Shown: piece after piece, positions 33,984 to 41,931 of the stretch
Layout: the number at the start of each line of letters is the position of its first letter
How positions within the stretch are numbered: the first letter of the stretch is position 1
Source: an uncultured Eisenbergiella sp.
GTDB lineage: Bacteria; Bacillota; Clostridia; Lachnospirales; Lachnospiraceae
NCBI GenBank assembly: GCA_910585455.1
Contig: CAJUEL010000040.1
Location: 1-41,931 of the forward strand
Direction of reading: 5' to 3'
DNA length: 41,931 nt
Program-made: the position numbers and the translations under genes
The notes under the pieces: model-generated
What the model saw: the letters and a program-made list of their open reading frames with translations, nothing else
Databases searched by the model: none
Told to the model about the DNA's origin: nothing

Positions 33984-35167
33984 AGGATCCTTATAAAAAA
34001 TATGTCAAGGTGTTATTGAACCTGCTTTCCGCACTTGTAATCCTGCTTTTTGTTGTCCTGGTATTGCCGGGGATCATCGGGTTTTTTATGCCCTTTGTGG
34101 TGGGATGGATCATCGCGCTGATCGCCAATCCGCTGGTCCGCTTTCTGGACGAGAAAATCAAGATCAGGCGTAAGGCGGGCTCTGCGATTGTCATCATTGC
34201 CGTGATTGGGCTGGTGGTCGGCGCGGTATACGGGATTGGCACAATTCTCGTCAGAGAGGTGGCGGGCTTTGTGATGGAGCTGCCGGATATGATGGGCGGT
34301 GTGATGACGGATTTGTCCAATGCCGGCAGAACGCTGGAAAGTCTGGCGCAGCATTTCCCGCCGGAAATTCGGCAGCAGGTGACAAAGCTGGTCGATGCGC
34401 TGATGGGGCTGGTGAACAGCATAGCCGATGGTCTGGGCACGCCTACCGTTACGGCGGTGGGAAATTTTGCCAAAAATATTCCGTCCATTTTTGTCGCGGT
34501 CATCATGTGCCTGTTGTCCTCTTATTTTTTCATCGCCCAGAGGGAGGAGGTGCTGCGGGCATGCCGCACCTATATGCCCGCAGGGCTTGTGGAGAAATGG
34601 GGCGTGCTTTCCGGCAGCATGAAGCATGCCGTGGGCGGCTATTTCAAGGCGCAGTTTAAGATTGAAATCTGGATGTACGTGCTTTTGGTGATCGGATTTT
34701 TGATTCTGGACGTGGGCTATGCGGCATTGATCGCGCTGGTCATCGCCGTTCTGGATTTCTTTCCGGTGCTCGGCACCGGTACGGTATTGATTCCCTGGGC
34801 CCTGTTAAAGATTTTGGGCGGAGACTATGGGATGGCGCTGGGGCTTTTGATTATCTGGGGTGTCGGACAGCTTGCAAGGCAGCTCATCCAGCCCAAAATC
34901 GTGGGGGATTCCGTGGGGCTGCCCGCATTGCCCACCATCATTTTGCTTTATGTTGGCTACAAGATCGGCGGCGTAGGCGGCATGATTCTCGCTGTTCCGG
35001 CGGGAATCATTCTGGTGAATATGTATCAGGCGGGATTTTTTTCCACCACGGAGGACAGCTTAAAGATTTTAATCCATGGCTTTAACAGCTTCCGCCGTCT
35101 GACTGAGGAGGATAAAAAGGGAATTGCTTCGTCGGCACATTTTGACCCGGATAAGCAAAAAAAGTAA
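33980..35167 (+). CDS. AI-2E family (YtvI-like) membrane protein
   Basis: A 395-aa protein of the AI-2E (PerM/YtvI) family with about eight hydrophobic segments. The first two (LLSALVILLFVVLVLPGIIG and FVVGWIIALIANPLVRFLDE) and the conserved central and C-terminal blocks VLDFFPVLGTGTVLIPWAL and QPKIVGDSVGLPALPTI are diagnostic. Members include an AI-2 exporter, sodium/proton antiporters and a sporulation protein; the substrate here is unknown. The start overlaps the engB stop by four bases. Confidence 0.88.
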   Translation: MKDPYKKYVKVLLNLLSALVILLFVVLVLPGIIGFFMPFVVGWIIALIANPLVRFLDEKIKIRRKAGSAIVIIAVIGLVVGAVYGIGTILVREVAGFVMELPDMMGGVMTDLSNAGRTLESLAQHFPPEIRQQVTKLVDALMGLVNSIADGLGTPTVTAVGNFAKNIPSIFVAVIMCLLSSYFFIAQREEVLRACRTYMPAGLVEKWGVLSGSMKHAVGGYFKAQFKIEIWMYVLLVIGFLILDVGYAALIALVIAVLDFFPVLGTGTVLIPWALLKILGGDYGMALGLLIIWGVGQLARQLIQPKIVGDSVGLPALPTIILLYVGYKIGGVGGMILAVPAGIILVNMYQAGFFSTTEDSLKILIHGFNSFRRLTEEDKKGIASSAHFDPDKQKK

Positions 35168-35192
35168 GAGGTATGAATAGGAAGGAGGCGGC

Positions 35193-35720
35193 ATGAAAAT
35201 ATGGAGCGCATTACAGGACTGCCTTTTTACAGATGATGGATACAGCAGGAAGGTCAGGCGCAGGCTGAGCATTTTATTCTTTGTCTACTTCCTGATATTG
35301 CTCAAGGTGATCGTATTTAAATATCCGCTCGGACAGCTGATCGAAATCACAAAAACCTGGGAAAAGGATGTGATTTTAGAAGGGCTGGATACGGCGAATT
35401 TCACCCTGTTTAAAACGATCAAAATGTATATCCGCTATTGGGGACGCTTAAACAGCTTTGAAAATCTGGTGGGAAACGTGGTATGCTTTGTGCCCTTCGG
35501 GTTTTTACTGCCCTTTTTGCACAGGGACAGCGGACACTGGTGGGTGCTTTTGATCAATGCATTTTTGCTGGTGTCCGGGATCGAGCTGTTTCAGCTGGTT
35601 ACGGATTTCGGCGCTTTTGATGTGGATGATTTTCTCTTAAACTGCGTGGGCGCCATGCTGGGCTTCGGCATTTTTTCGTTGTGCAGGGCAGGGGGGAGAA
35701 GGAAATATAAAATTCATTGA
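35193..35720 (+). CDS. VanZ family membrane protein
   Basis: A 175-aa protein with four to five hydrophobic helices. The VanZ core is visible as SFENLVGNVVCFVPFGFLLP, LLINAFLLVSGIELFQLVT and AFDVDDFLLNCVGAMLGFGI, with the typical conserved N-x-x-x-F-x-P-x-G and E-x-x-Q residues. Distant relatives give mild teicoplanin resistance; the general function is unknown. AGGAAGGAGG precedes the ATG. It is closely flanked by the AI-2E and epimerase-like genes. Confidence 0.88.
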   Translation: MKIWSALQDCLFTDDGYSRKVRRRLSILFFVYFLILLKVIVFKYPLGQLIEITKTWEKDVILEGLDTANFTLFKTIKMYIRYWGRLNSFENLVGNVVCFVPFGFLLPFLHRDSGHWWVLLINAFLLVSGIELFQLVTDFGAFDVDDFLLNCVGAMLGFGIFSLCRAGGRRKYKIH

Positions 35721-35738
35721 CAAAGGAGGGATTGGATT

Positions 35739-36614
35739 ATGGGAATTTACTCATTGAAAAGCGGAGATATGTCCGCTCTGATCGTGTCGGCGGGGGCGGA
35801 GCTGCGGTCCTTAAAGGATTGCCGGACCGGACAGGAGTATATGTGGAGCGCGGCTCCGGAAATCTGGAAGCGCACATCACCGGTTCTTTTTCCGTTGGTG
35901 GGGAATTATAAAAATAAAGAGGTCCGCTATAACGGGCATGTGTATTCCATGCCCCAGCACGGCTTTGCCCGGGATATGGAGTTTGAGGTGATTTCCGTGG
36001 CGAAGGATGAAATCTGGTTCGGTCTGTCCTCCAATCAGGAAACGCTGCGCAAATACCCGTTTCTGTTTAGGCTGGAGATCGGCTATAAGCTGGAGGAACG
36101 CAGGCTGCGCGCGATCTGGAGGGTGATCAACAAGGGAAAGGAAACCATGTATTTTTCCATCGGCGGACATCCCGCCTTTGTCTGTCCCTTAAAGGAGGGG
36201 GAGAAGCAGTCCGATTATTATATCCGCTTTGATGCGGACGGCGAGGTGACGAGCCGGAGGATCGGCGGGGAAGGATTGGCGACGGATACGGTGGTGACTT
36301 ATCCGCTGGAGGACGGTTATCTGCGGATCACGGAGGATTTGTTCGATCATGATGCGCTGGTGATCGAAAATCATCAGGCACAGCGGGTATCCCTGTGCAC
36401 GCCGGACAAAACCCCCTACGTGACGGTATCCTTTTCCGCGCCCTTATTCGGCGTCTGGTCCGTGCCCGGCAAAGCGGCGCCCTTTGTCTGCATCGAGCCC
36501 TGGTATGGCAGATGTGACCGGGAAGACTTTAACGGAACGCTGCAGGAGCGGGAATGGAGCAATGCGCTGGAGGCGTCGGAGACCTTTGAAACCTCTTATA
36601 TGATCGAAATTTAG
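35739..36614 (+). CDS. Aldose 1-epimerase-like protein (LacX/YeaD type)
   Basis: A 291-aa galactose-mutarotase-fold protein. Blocks include SAGAELRSLKD, WSAAPEIWKRTSPVLFPLVG, the catalytic-loop MPQHGFARDMEF with the key His, SIGGHPAFVCPL and FVCIEPWYGR with the catalytic Glu. It would interconvert alpha and beta anomers of a hexose or hexose phosphate in the cytosol. AAGGAGGG precedes the ATG. It matches the LacX branch common in Firmicutes more than canonical GalM. Confidence 0.9.
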   Translation: MGIYSLKSGDMSALIVSAGAELRSLKDCRTGQEYMWSAAPEIWKRTSPVLFPLVGNYKNKEVRYNGHVYSMPQHGFARDMEFEVISVAKDEIWFGLSSNQETLRKYPFLFRLEIGYKLEERRLRAIWRVINKGKETMYFSIGGHPAFVCPLKEGEKQSDYYIRFDADGEVTSRRIGGEGLATDTVVTYPLEDGYLRITEDLFDHDALVIENHQAQRVSLCTPDKTPYVTVSFSAPLFGVWSVPGKAAPFVCIEPWYGRCDREDFNGTLQEREWSNALEASETFETSYMIEI

Positions 36615-36711
36615 GATATGGCCCGGCGGGCCTTTGGGAAGGAGAAAAGTAAAGCCCTGGCAGATCTGCACAGAGACTGTGCGGGCGTCCTGGCATTACG
36701 GACAAAAGAAA

Positions 36712-37440
36712 ATGAGACTGATTTTTATAAGGCATGCGGAACCGGATTACGCAAGGGATTCTTTGACGGAGAAGGGCTGGAGAGAGGCGGCGCTTTTGGC
36801 GGAGCGCACGGCCAAATGGCATGTGGATGAATTTTACTGCTCTCCTCTGGGGAGGGCGAGGGACACGGCGTCCCTGACCTTACAGAAAATGGGACGGGAG
36901 GCGACGGTCTATGACTGGCTGCGGGAATTTGACGCGCCGGTGATTGATCCTTTTACGGGAAAAGACCGGCTTTCCTGGGATCTTCTGCCCGGCTATTGGA
37001 CCAATATTCCGGAAATGCACAGTGTGGATACCTTTACAGAGACGGCGCTGATGAAAAGCGGCAGGGTGAAGGAGGAGTATCAAAGGGTCTGTGACGGCCT
37101 CGACGGCATCATCGCCGCCCATGGATATGTGCGGGACAAAAAGATGTACCGGACAGAGGCGCACAATGAGGATACGGTGGTGCTGTTTTGCCACATGGGC
37201 GTGACTCTTTTCATGCTTTCCCATCTGCTCAATATTTCTCCGGTGAACCTCAATCATGGCATGTTTCTGGCGCCTTCTTCTGTAACGATCGTTTCCACGG
37301 AGGAGGTAAAGGAAGGGGAAGCCTATTTCCGCTGCCAGACAGTGGGGGATACCTCGCATCTGTATGTGGGCGGGGAAGCGCCCTCCCACATGGGCTATTT
37401 TGCCAAAATCATGAAGGAAAAGGGAGGAAATCTGCGGTGA
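36712..37440 (+). CDS. Histidine phosphatase family protein
   Basis: A 242-aa phosphoglycerate-mutase-like phosphatase. The start at 36712 gives MRLIFIRHAEPDY with the phospho-acceptor His in an RHA (rather than RHG) motif. The second Arg lies in CSPLGRARDTA, a Glu in TFTETALM, and the distal His in VVLFCHMGVTLFMLSHLL. The ribosome site before the ATG is weak. The stop overlaps the GTG start of the ABC exporter gene, so the three genes are coupled. The substrate is unknown. Confidence 0.85.
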   Translation: MRLIFIRHAEPDYARDSLTEKGWREAALLAERTAKWHVDEFYCSPLGRARDTASLTLQKMGREATVYDWLREFDAPVIDPFTGKDRLSWDLLPGYWTNIPEMHSVDTFTETALMKSGRVKEEYQRVCDGLDGIIAAHGYVRDKKMYRTEAHNEDTVVLFCHMGVTLFMLSHLLNISPVNLNHGMFLAPSSVTIVSTEEVKEGEAYFRCQTVGDTSHLYVGGEAPSHMGYFAKIMKEKGGNLR

Positions 37441-39224
37441 AAAAACTGCTCGTGTATCTGAAGGGATACGAAAAGGAAACAATTCTGGCGCCTTTATTTA
37501 AGATGCTGGAGGCGCTGTTTGAGCTGTTTGTGCCTCTGGTCATGGCGGCGATCATCGATACAGGCATTGCAGGCGGCGACCGGGGCTATGTGGTCAGGAT
37601 GTGTCTGGTTTTGGTGGCGCTTGGCATCATCGGACTGGTCTGCTCCATCACGGCGCAGTTTTTTGCGGCGAAGGCGGCGACCGGATTTTCCACGAAGCTG
37701 CGGCATGCGCTGTTTTCTCACATTCAGGGCCTGTCCTATACGGAGATGGATACGATCGGGACGAGCACGCTGATCACCCGGATGACCAGCGATATCAATC
37801 AGGTGCAGTCCGGCGTGAACCTGGTGCTGCGTCTGTTTTTGCGCTCGCCCTTCATCGTATTCGGCGCGATGATCATGGCGTTTACGGTGGATGCAAAGGC
37901 GGCGCTCATCTTCGTGGTGACAATTCCCCTTTTGTCCATCGTGGTGTTCGGCATTATGGTCTGGACCATGCCGATGTACAAAAAGGTGCAGGCGGCGCTG
38001 GATAAGGTGCTGGGCATTACCCGGGAAAATCTGACCGGTGTGCGGGTCATCCGCGCTTTTAACAAGGAGGAAGAGGAACGCGATCATTTTGAGCGGGATA
38101 ACGAAACGTTGACCGGCCTGCAGAAATTCGTGGGCAGAATTTCCGGTCTGATGAATCCTGTCACCTATGTGATCGTCAACTGCGCGATTGTGGTCGTTTT
38201 GTATACAGGCGCGGTCCGGGTGGATACCGGGCTTTTGACCCAGGGCGAGGTGGTCGCGCTGGTCAACTATATGTCCCAGATTCTGGTGGAGCTGGTGAAG
38301 CTTGCGAATCTGATCATCACGGTGACGAAGGCGATCGCCTGCGGCAACCGGGTACAGAGCATATTTGAGGTGACAAGCAGCCTTCGCGGCGGAACCTATG
38401 GCAAAGGCGCTTCGCAGGGTGACAATGCCGGGCAGCATGAGGAAGCAGGAACGTGCAGCGTGGAATTTGATCATGTGAGCCTGACCTATGCGGGCGCGGG
38501 CAGCGAAGCTCTGACGGATATCGATTTCGCCGCAAAAGCGGGGGAAACCATCGGCATCATCGGCGGCACGGGCTCCGGAAAATCCAGTGTGGTCAATCTG
38601 ATTCCCCGTTTTTACGACGCGACCAGGGGCAGCGTGCGGATCGACGGACGGGATGTGAAGGAATATGATCTGGAAGCGCTGCGGGAGAAAATCGGCATCG
38701 TGCCTCAGCGGGCAGTTTTGTTTGCGGGCAGCATCGCGGATAACCTGCGCTGGGGAAAAGAGGACGCCAATGAGGAAGAGCTGTGGAAGGCGCTGGAAAT
38801 CTCTCAGGCGAAGGAATTCGTGGAAAAAAAGCAGGGTGGACTGAACGCCATGGTCGAGCAGGGCGGTAAAAATCTGTCCGGCGGACAAAGACAGCGTCTG
38901 ACCATCGCCCGGGCGCTGGTCAGACAGCCGAAGGTATTGATTCTGGATGACAGCGCATCCGCTCTGGATTTTGCAACGGATGCGGCGCTGCGCAAGGCGA
39001 TCCGCACGATGGAGGGCTCTCCGGTGGTATTCATCGTTTCCCAGAGAACCTCCTCCATTCAGCATGCGGACAGGATTATCGTGCTGGATGACGGAAAGGT
39101 GGCAGGACTGGGCAATCATCAGACGCTTTTGGAAACCTGCTCGGTGTATCAGGAAATTTACTATTCCCAGTTCGATAAAAATACGGAAAAATCCGGAAAG
39201 GAGGCGGAGACAAATGGCAAATAA
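37437..39224 (+). CDS. Heterodimeric ABC exporter subunit with a degenerate ATPase site
   Basis: A 595-aa half-transporter with a six-helix type 1 exporter domain (about 1-310) and an ABC ATPase. GTG 37437 is the start: GGGAGG lies upstream and it overlaps the previous TGA. Walker A is GGTGSGKS (376-383) and the signature LSGGQRQRLTIARALV is intact. After Walker B the catalytic Glu is replaced (LILDDSASALD), and the switch His is Gln in FIVSQRTSS. This is the degenerate-site half known from TM287/TmrA-type exporters. A polar insert (about 325-340) links the domains. It overlaps its partner gene by 11 bases. Confidence 0.93.
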   Translation: MKKLLVYLKGYEKETILAPLFKMLEALFELFVPLVMAAIIDTGIAGGDRGYVVRMCLVLVALGIIGLVCSITAQFFAAKAATGFSTKLRHALFSHIQGLSYTEMDTIGTSTLITRMTSDINQVQSGVNLVLRLFLRSPFIVFGAMIMAFTVDAKAALIFVVTIPLLSIVVFGIMVWTMPMYKKVQAALDKVLGITRENLTGVRVIRAFNKEEEERDHFERDNETLTGLQKFVGRISGLMNPVTYVIVNCAIVVVLYTGAVRVDTGLLTQGEVVALVNYMSQILVELVKLANLIITVTKAIACGNRVQSIFEVTSSLRGGTYGKGASQGDNAGQHEEAGTCSVEFDHVSLTYAGAGSEALTDIDFAAKAGETIGIIGGTGSGKSSVVNLIPRFYDATRGSVRIDGRDVKEYDLEALREKIGIVPQRAVLFAGSIADNLRWGKEDANEEELWKALEISQAKEFVEKKQGGLNAMVEQGGKNLSGGQRQRLTIARALVRQPKVLILDDSASALDFATDAALRKAIRTMEGSPVVFIVSQRTSSIQHADRIIVLDDGKVAGLGNHQTLLETCSVYQEIYYSQFDKNTEKSGKEAETNGK

Positions 39225-40968
39225 AGTGGATTCCAGACAGAAAGAAACCCTGAAAAAAGTGCTGCGCTACATGAAGCGCTATTGGTTTTTCCTCGGGCTT
39301 TCCATTGTGCTGGCGGCGATTACCGTCGCTTCCACCCTGTATCTGCCCCTTCTGACCGGCGATGTGGTGGACTGCATCCTGGGACCGGGGAATGTGGACT
39401 TTGCCGCCATTTTCGGGATTTTGCAGAAAATGGGCGTTTTGATCGCGGTCACGGCCCTCGCCCAGTGGATCATGAACGTGTGCAACAATAAAATGACCTA
39501 TCAGATCGTGCGGGATATCCGCAACGAGGCTTTTGCCAAAATTGAAATTCTGCCCTTAAAGTACATCGACGGACACGCTCACGGCGAGATCGTCAGCCGT
39601 GTCATCGCGGATGTGGATCAGTTCGCGGACGGACTTTTGATGGGCTTTACCCAGCTTTTTACGGGCGTGATCACGATTTTAGGAACGATCGGCTTCATGC
39701 TCAGCGTCAATGTGGGAATCACGCTGGTGGTGCTTTTGGTGACGCCGGTTTCTCTGTTTGTCGCCTCCTTCATTGCAAAGCGCACCTTCCACATGTTCAG
39801 GCTCCAGTCGGAAACCCGGGGCGAACAGACCGCGCTGATCGATGAAATGATCGGCAATCAGAAGGTGGTGCAGGCCTTCGGACATGAGGACGAAGCCCTG
39901 GAAAAGTTCGACGAAATCAACGGCAGGCTGCAGAAATACTCCCTGCAGGCGATTTTCTTTTCCTCCATCACAAATCCGGCAACCCGCTTTGTCAACAGCC
40001 TGGTATACACCGGCGTAGGCGTTACCGGCGCGCTGGCAGCCATATCCGGACGCTTAAGCGTAGGACAGCTTTCCTGCTTCCTAAGCTATGCCAACCAGTA
40101 TACCAAGCCCTTCAATGAAATTTCCGGCGTCATTACGGAGCTGCAAAACGCCATCGCCTGTGCCGGACGGGTTTTCGAGCTGATCGAAGAAGAACCCCAG
40201 ATTCCGGACGCAGACAATGCGGCGACCCTTTCCCACATACAGGGAAAGGTGGATTTGACGAATGTCGCCTTCTCCTATGACCCGAAGCAAAAGCTGATCG
40301 AGAACCTGAACCTGACGGTAAAACCCGGACAGCGCGTCGCCATCGTGGGTCCCACCGGCTGCGGCAAAACGACAGTCATCAACCTGCTGATGCGCTTCTA
40401 CGACGTGACAGCGGGCTCCATCAAAGTGGAGGACATAGACATCCGTGAAATGACCCGCCACAGCCTGCGCGCGGGCTACGGCATGGTGCTGCAGGAAACC
40501 TGGCTTCGCAGTGGCACGATCCGCGACAACATCACCATCGGCAAACCCGACGCCACGGACGAAGAAGTCATCGCCGCCGCCAAAGCATGCCACGCCCATA
40601 GCTTCATCATGCGTCTTGCCGACGGCTATAACACCCAAATCGGCGAAGACGGCGGCAGCCTCTCCCAGGGCCAAAAACAGCTCCTGTGCATCACCCGCAT
40701 CATGCTGTGCAAACCCCCGATGCTGATCCTCGATGAAGCAACCTCCTCCATCGACACCCGCACGGAGATCAAAATCCAGAACGCATTCGCAAAGCTAATG
40801 GAAGGACGCACAAGCTTCATTGTGGCACATCGGCTTTCTACGATAAGGAATGCGGATATCATACTGGTGATGAAGGACGGGAAGATTATAGAACAGGGGA
40901 ATCATGAAGCTTTGTTGGAGAAGAATGGATTCTATGCGGGGTTGTATATGAGTCAATATTCGTACTAG
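39214..40968 (+). CDS. Heterodimeric ABC exporter subunit with the catalytic ATPase site
   Basis: A 584-aa half-transporter. ATG 39214 follows AAGGAGG and gives MANKVDSRQKETLKKVLRYM. Six helices (about 25-320) precede the ATPase: Walker A GPTGCGKT (379-386), signature LSQGQKQLLCITRIML (LSGGQ changed to LSQGQ), Walker B MLILDEATSSID with the catalytic Glu, and switch His in FIVAHRLSTI. Combined with its neighbour this gives one consensus and one degenerate ATP site, the usual asymmetry of multidrug or lipid/peptide exporters. The substrate is not evident. Its stop is at the left edge of palindrome D. Confidence 0.94.
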   Translation: MANKVDSRQKETLKKVLRYMKRYWFFLGLSIVLAAITVASTLYLPLLTGDVVDCILGPGNVDFAAIFGILQKMGVLIAVTALAQWIMNVCNNKMTYQIVRDIRNEAFAKIEILPLKYIDGHAHGEIVSRVIADVDQFADGLLMGFTQLFTGVITILGTIGFMLSVNVGITLVVLLVTPVSLFVASFIAKRTFHMFRLQSETRGEQTALIDEMIGNQKVVQAFGHEDEALEKFDEINGRLQKYSLQAIFFSSITNPATRFVNSLVYTGVGVTGALAAISGRLSVGQLSCFLSYANQYTKPFNEISGVITELQNAIACAGRVFELIEEEPQIPDADNAATLSHIQGKVDLTNVAFSYDPKQKLIENLNLTVKPGQRVAIVGPTGCGKTTVINLLMRFYDVTAGSIKVEDIDIREMTRHSLRAGYGMVLQETWLRSGTIRDNITIGKPDATDEEVIAAAKACHAHSFIMRLADGYNTQIGEDGGSLSQGQKQLLCITRIMLCKPPMLILDEATSSIDTRTEIKIQNAFAKLMEGRTSFIVAHRLSTIRNADIILVMKDGKIIEQGNHEALLEKNGFYAGLYMSQYSY

Positions 40969-41095
40969 GCAGAGCAGAGTAGAACAGAAAAATACCGGGC
41001 GCCATGCTTGCATGAGCGCCCGGTATTTTCCTGTTCTACGGTGCGAGCGAAGCGAGCGGGACAAAAAGCTCCGCTTTTTGTCCCGCTGCTCTGCC
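40968..41095. repeat. Nested palindrome D
   Basis: Outer 10-bp arms GGCAGAGCAG (40968-40977) and its complement (41086-41095) enclose two hairpins: 24-bp arms with one mismatch (40979-41002 with 41016-41039) and perfect 14-bp arms with a 3-nt loop (41056-41069 with 41073-41086). The block begins at the stop codon of the ABC exporter gene. It shares GCAGAGTAGA and CGAGCGAA words with palindrome C and probably also serves as the operon's terminator. Confidence 0.9.
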
Positions 41096-41142
41096 GTCGC
41101 CTGCCAACACCCCACCCCCCACAAACCTTTCGCCACCATCCT

Positions 41143-41302
41143 CCAGCAAAGTCCGCGCCTCCGCGCGGACGAGCGTCCTGCCCGAATCCTCCCGTCCCCA
41201 CACCCAGCAAAGTCCGCGCCTTCGCGCGGACGAGCGTCCTCCCTACCATCCCCACCGCCACCCACCCCCAGCAAAGTCCGCGCCCGCGCGGACGAGCGTC
41301 CT
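41143..41302. repeat. Three-copy hairpin repeat
   Basis: Three copies of a 35-37-bp unit (41143-41179, 41204-41240, 41268-41302), starting CCAGCAAAGTCCGCGC and ending GACGAGCGTCCT. Each contains an 8-bp inverted repeat GTCCGCGC / GCGCGGAC with a 2-4-nt loop. Unlike CRISPR, the spacers are short, unequal (24 and 27 bp) and C-rich. The surrounding strand (41095-41330) is strongly pyrimidine-biased. Confidence 0.9.
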
Positions 41303-41775
41303 CCCCGCCATCCACCACCAAAATCAAAACGGTCGAACACCGTTCAAATCCGCAGTATCGCGGTATACAAAAGCACGTTCGGCATCATACTCGATACATC
41401 GGACTACGCCGCCAAACCGTGCCTCCTCATTGACCTCCCACCTAAGCAGTCCTTCAGAAGCGAATAAAGGACAATCATAGGGGCAAAGACAGCAAGTCCA
41501 GCGTCACAATGGTAAAGAACAAATGCGGGGTCTCAAAACCTGATTTTAAGACCGGAAAATTCTATAAAGAAAAACCAGGCACTGCAAAGCGCCTGGTACT
41601 AAAAACGGTTTATAAGTTTAACCTGTTGCGCAACGGGAAAAATGCAATAAGACTGCATATTAGCGCCGCAACCCTCTGGATTTTCACGCTTTCAGCGCAA
41701 AAACACCTCGCGGCTGGCAAATGTGTGAAAAGTAACGTCTCCTCCCGGAACCCCTCCATTCGCGGAAATGCCCTA
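41303..41775. other. Intergenic region without recognised gene
   Basis: No frame with family resemblance, tRNA or known riboswitch core is recognised. One forward frame (ending at 41467) reads VYKSTFGIILDTSDYAAKP and looks protein-like, but it has no start of its own, being continuous with repeat DNA upstream. Confidence 0.4.
41570..41597 (-). terminator. Possible minus-strand terminator
   Basis: A 7-bp stem ACCAGGC / GCCTGGT (41574-41580 with 41591-41597) with a 10-nt loop is followed on the minus strand by five T. No minus-strand gene is seen just upstream, so it may close a small RNA or a leader. Confidence 0.45.
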
Positions 41776-41804
41776 TTGCATTCCCGCCCAAAAAGCTGTA
41801 TAAT
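41776..41804 (+). promoter_or_regulatory. Forward promoter at the right end of the window
   Basis: TTGCAT (41776-41781) and TATAAT (41799-41804) with a 17-base spacer. It would start a transcript near 41811 heading out of the window through the stem-loop at 41828-41859. Confidence 0.6.
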
Positions 41805-41817
41805 GTCAGCAGACAAC

Positions 41818-41859
41818 AAAAAAGGCAGGCCGGCAGGGTGCTACCAACACCCTCCGGCC
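41818..41859 (-). terminator. Minus-strand terminator at the right end
   Basis: A 12-bp GC-rich stem with one bulge (41828-41840 with 41848-41859) is followed on the minus strand by six T (complement of A6 at 41818-41823). It probably ends a gene or small RNA that lies mostly beyond 41931; on the plus strand the same stem would be part of the leader from the promoter at 41776. Confidence 0.6.
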
Positions 41860-41931
41860 CGTATGCAGGAGAATGCGCCTCTCCCACACAGCAGATATAA
41901 CTGCGCCTGTTTTTCATTATACCCTTTCCCG

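Noticed and set aside
37188..37436. N-terminal extension of the first ABC exporter subunit
   Set aside because: It overlaps the histidine phosphatase in another frame and lacks hydrophobic or family features; GTG 37437 with GGGAGG gives the normal exporter start.
37494..39119. A 541-codon minus-strand open frame opposite the ABC exporter
   Set aside because: Antisense shadow of an unmistakable ABC gene; its composition is His/Arg/Gln-rich with no recognisable family.
41143..41302. CRISPR array
   Set aside because: Only three repeats, spacers of 24 and 27 bp that are similar in C-rich composition, no cas genes, and the repeat lies in a low-complexity strand.
40795..41340. Long minus-strand open frames across the palindrome and hairpin repeats
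   Set aside because: They read through repeat DNA (recurring DARPRG-like words) and over the end of the ABC gene; no start signal and no family match.
41776..41931. SRP RNA, 6S RNA or RNase P RNA at the right edge
   Set aside because: No conserved core words of these RNAs could be found on either strand; only promoter and hairpin signals are visible.

Overview
The window looks like a chromosomal segment from a spore-forming Lachnospiraceae-type Firmicute (Clostridia). The evidence is an alpha/beta-type small acid-soluble spore protein gene, strong AGGAGG ribosome binding sites, TTGACA/TATAAT-type promoters, the order tig-clpP-clpX-lon-engB and many CYTH, VanZ and AI-2E family genes. Species cannot be fixed from the sequence alone. 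No rRNA, tRNA or CRISPR array was recognised.

Layout. (1) 1-6.2 kb is an accessory, partly decayed zone: a cyclophilin-like protein, a C-terminal scrap of an Fe-S aldo/keto reductase, a membrane-anchored linear-amide C-N hydrolase, a scrap of a cupin, an N-terminally truncated tyrosine recombinase, an Rpn-type PD-(D/E)XK nuclease, a LprI-domain lipoprotein and an old-yellow-enzyme gene without its N-terminus. (2) 6.2-16.3 kb holds a hybrid sensor histidine kinase divergent from a four-gene operon: a 1117-aa protein with two AAA+ modules and an M41 (FtsH-type) zinc protease, a ClpB/ClpC-like AAA+ protein, a second FtsH-like AAA+/M41 protease, and a DnaJ-type zinc-finger protein with a membrane tail. 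Genes 2 and 3 lie in -1 register and look like halves of one 1222-aa protein with the same AAA+ - AAA+ - M41 plan as gene 1. This is the strongest candidate in the window for an undescribed system: a soluble tandem-AAA+/M41 protease pair with a membrane zinc-finger partner. (3) 16.3-22.2 kb is carbohydrate related: DeoR regulator, OPA-like MFS transporter, a LacI regulator with a two-operator promoter, and glycogen phosphorylase. (4) 22.2-24.2 kb has CYTH, DJ-1/PfpI, CBS and SASP genes. (5) 24.5-27.1 kb (minus strand) is a three-gene ABC importer of the NMT1/SsuA/TauA class. (6) 27.4-35.7 kb is the core proteostasis block (trigger factor, ClpP, ClpX, Lon, EngB) followed by AI-2E-family and VanZ proteins. 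(7) 35.7-41 kb has an aldose-1-epimerase-like protein, a histidine phosphatase and a heterodimeric ABC exporter. (8) 41-41.9 kb is non-coding and rich in palindromes.

A second theme is a set of large nested palindromes between genes (16215-16325, 24381-24517, 27130-27342, 40968-41095). One has 57-bp perfect arms, and several overlap the 3' ends of neighbouring genes. A three-copy hairpin repeat lies at 41143-41302. These look like an undescribed family of intergenic repeat elements.

All function calls rest on motif recognition by eye; no database search was run.
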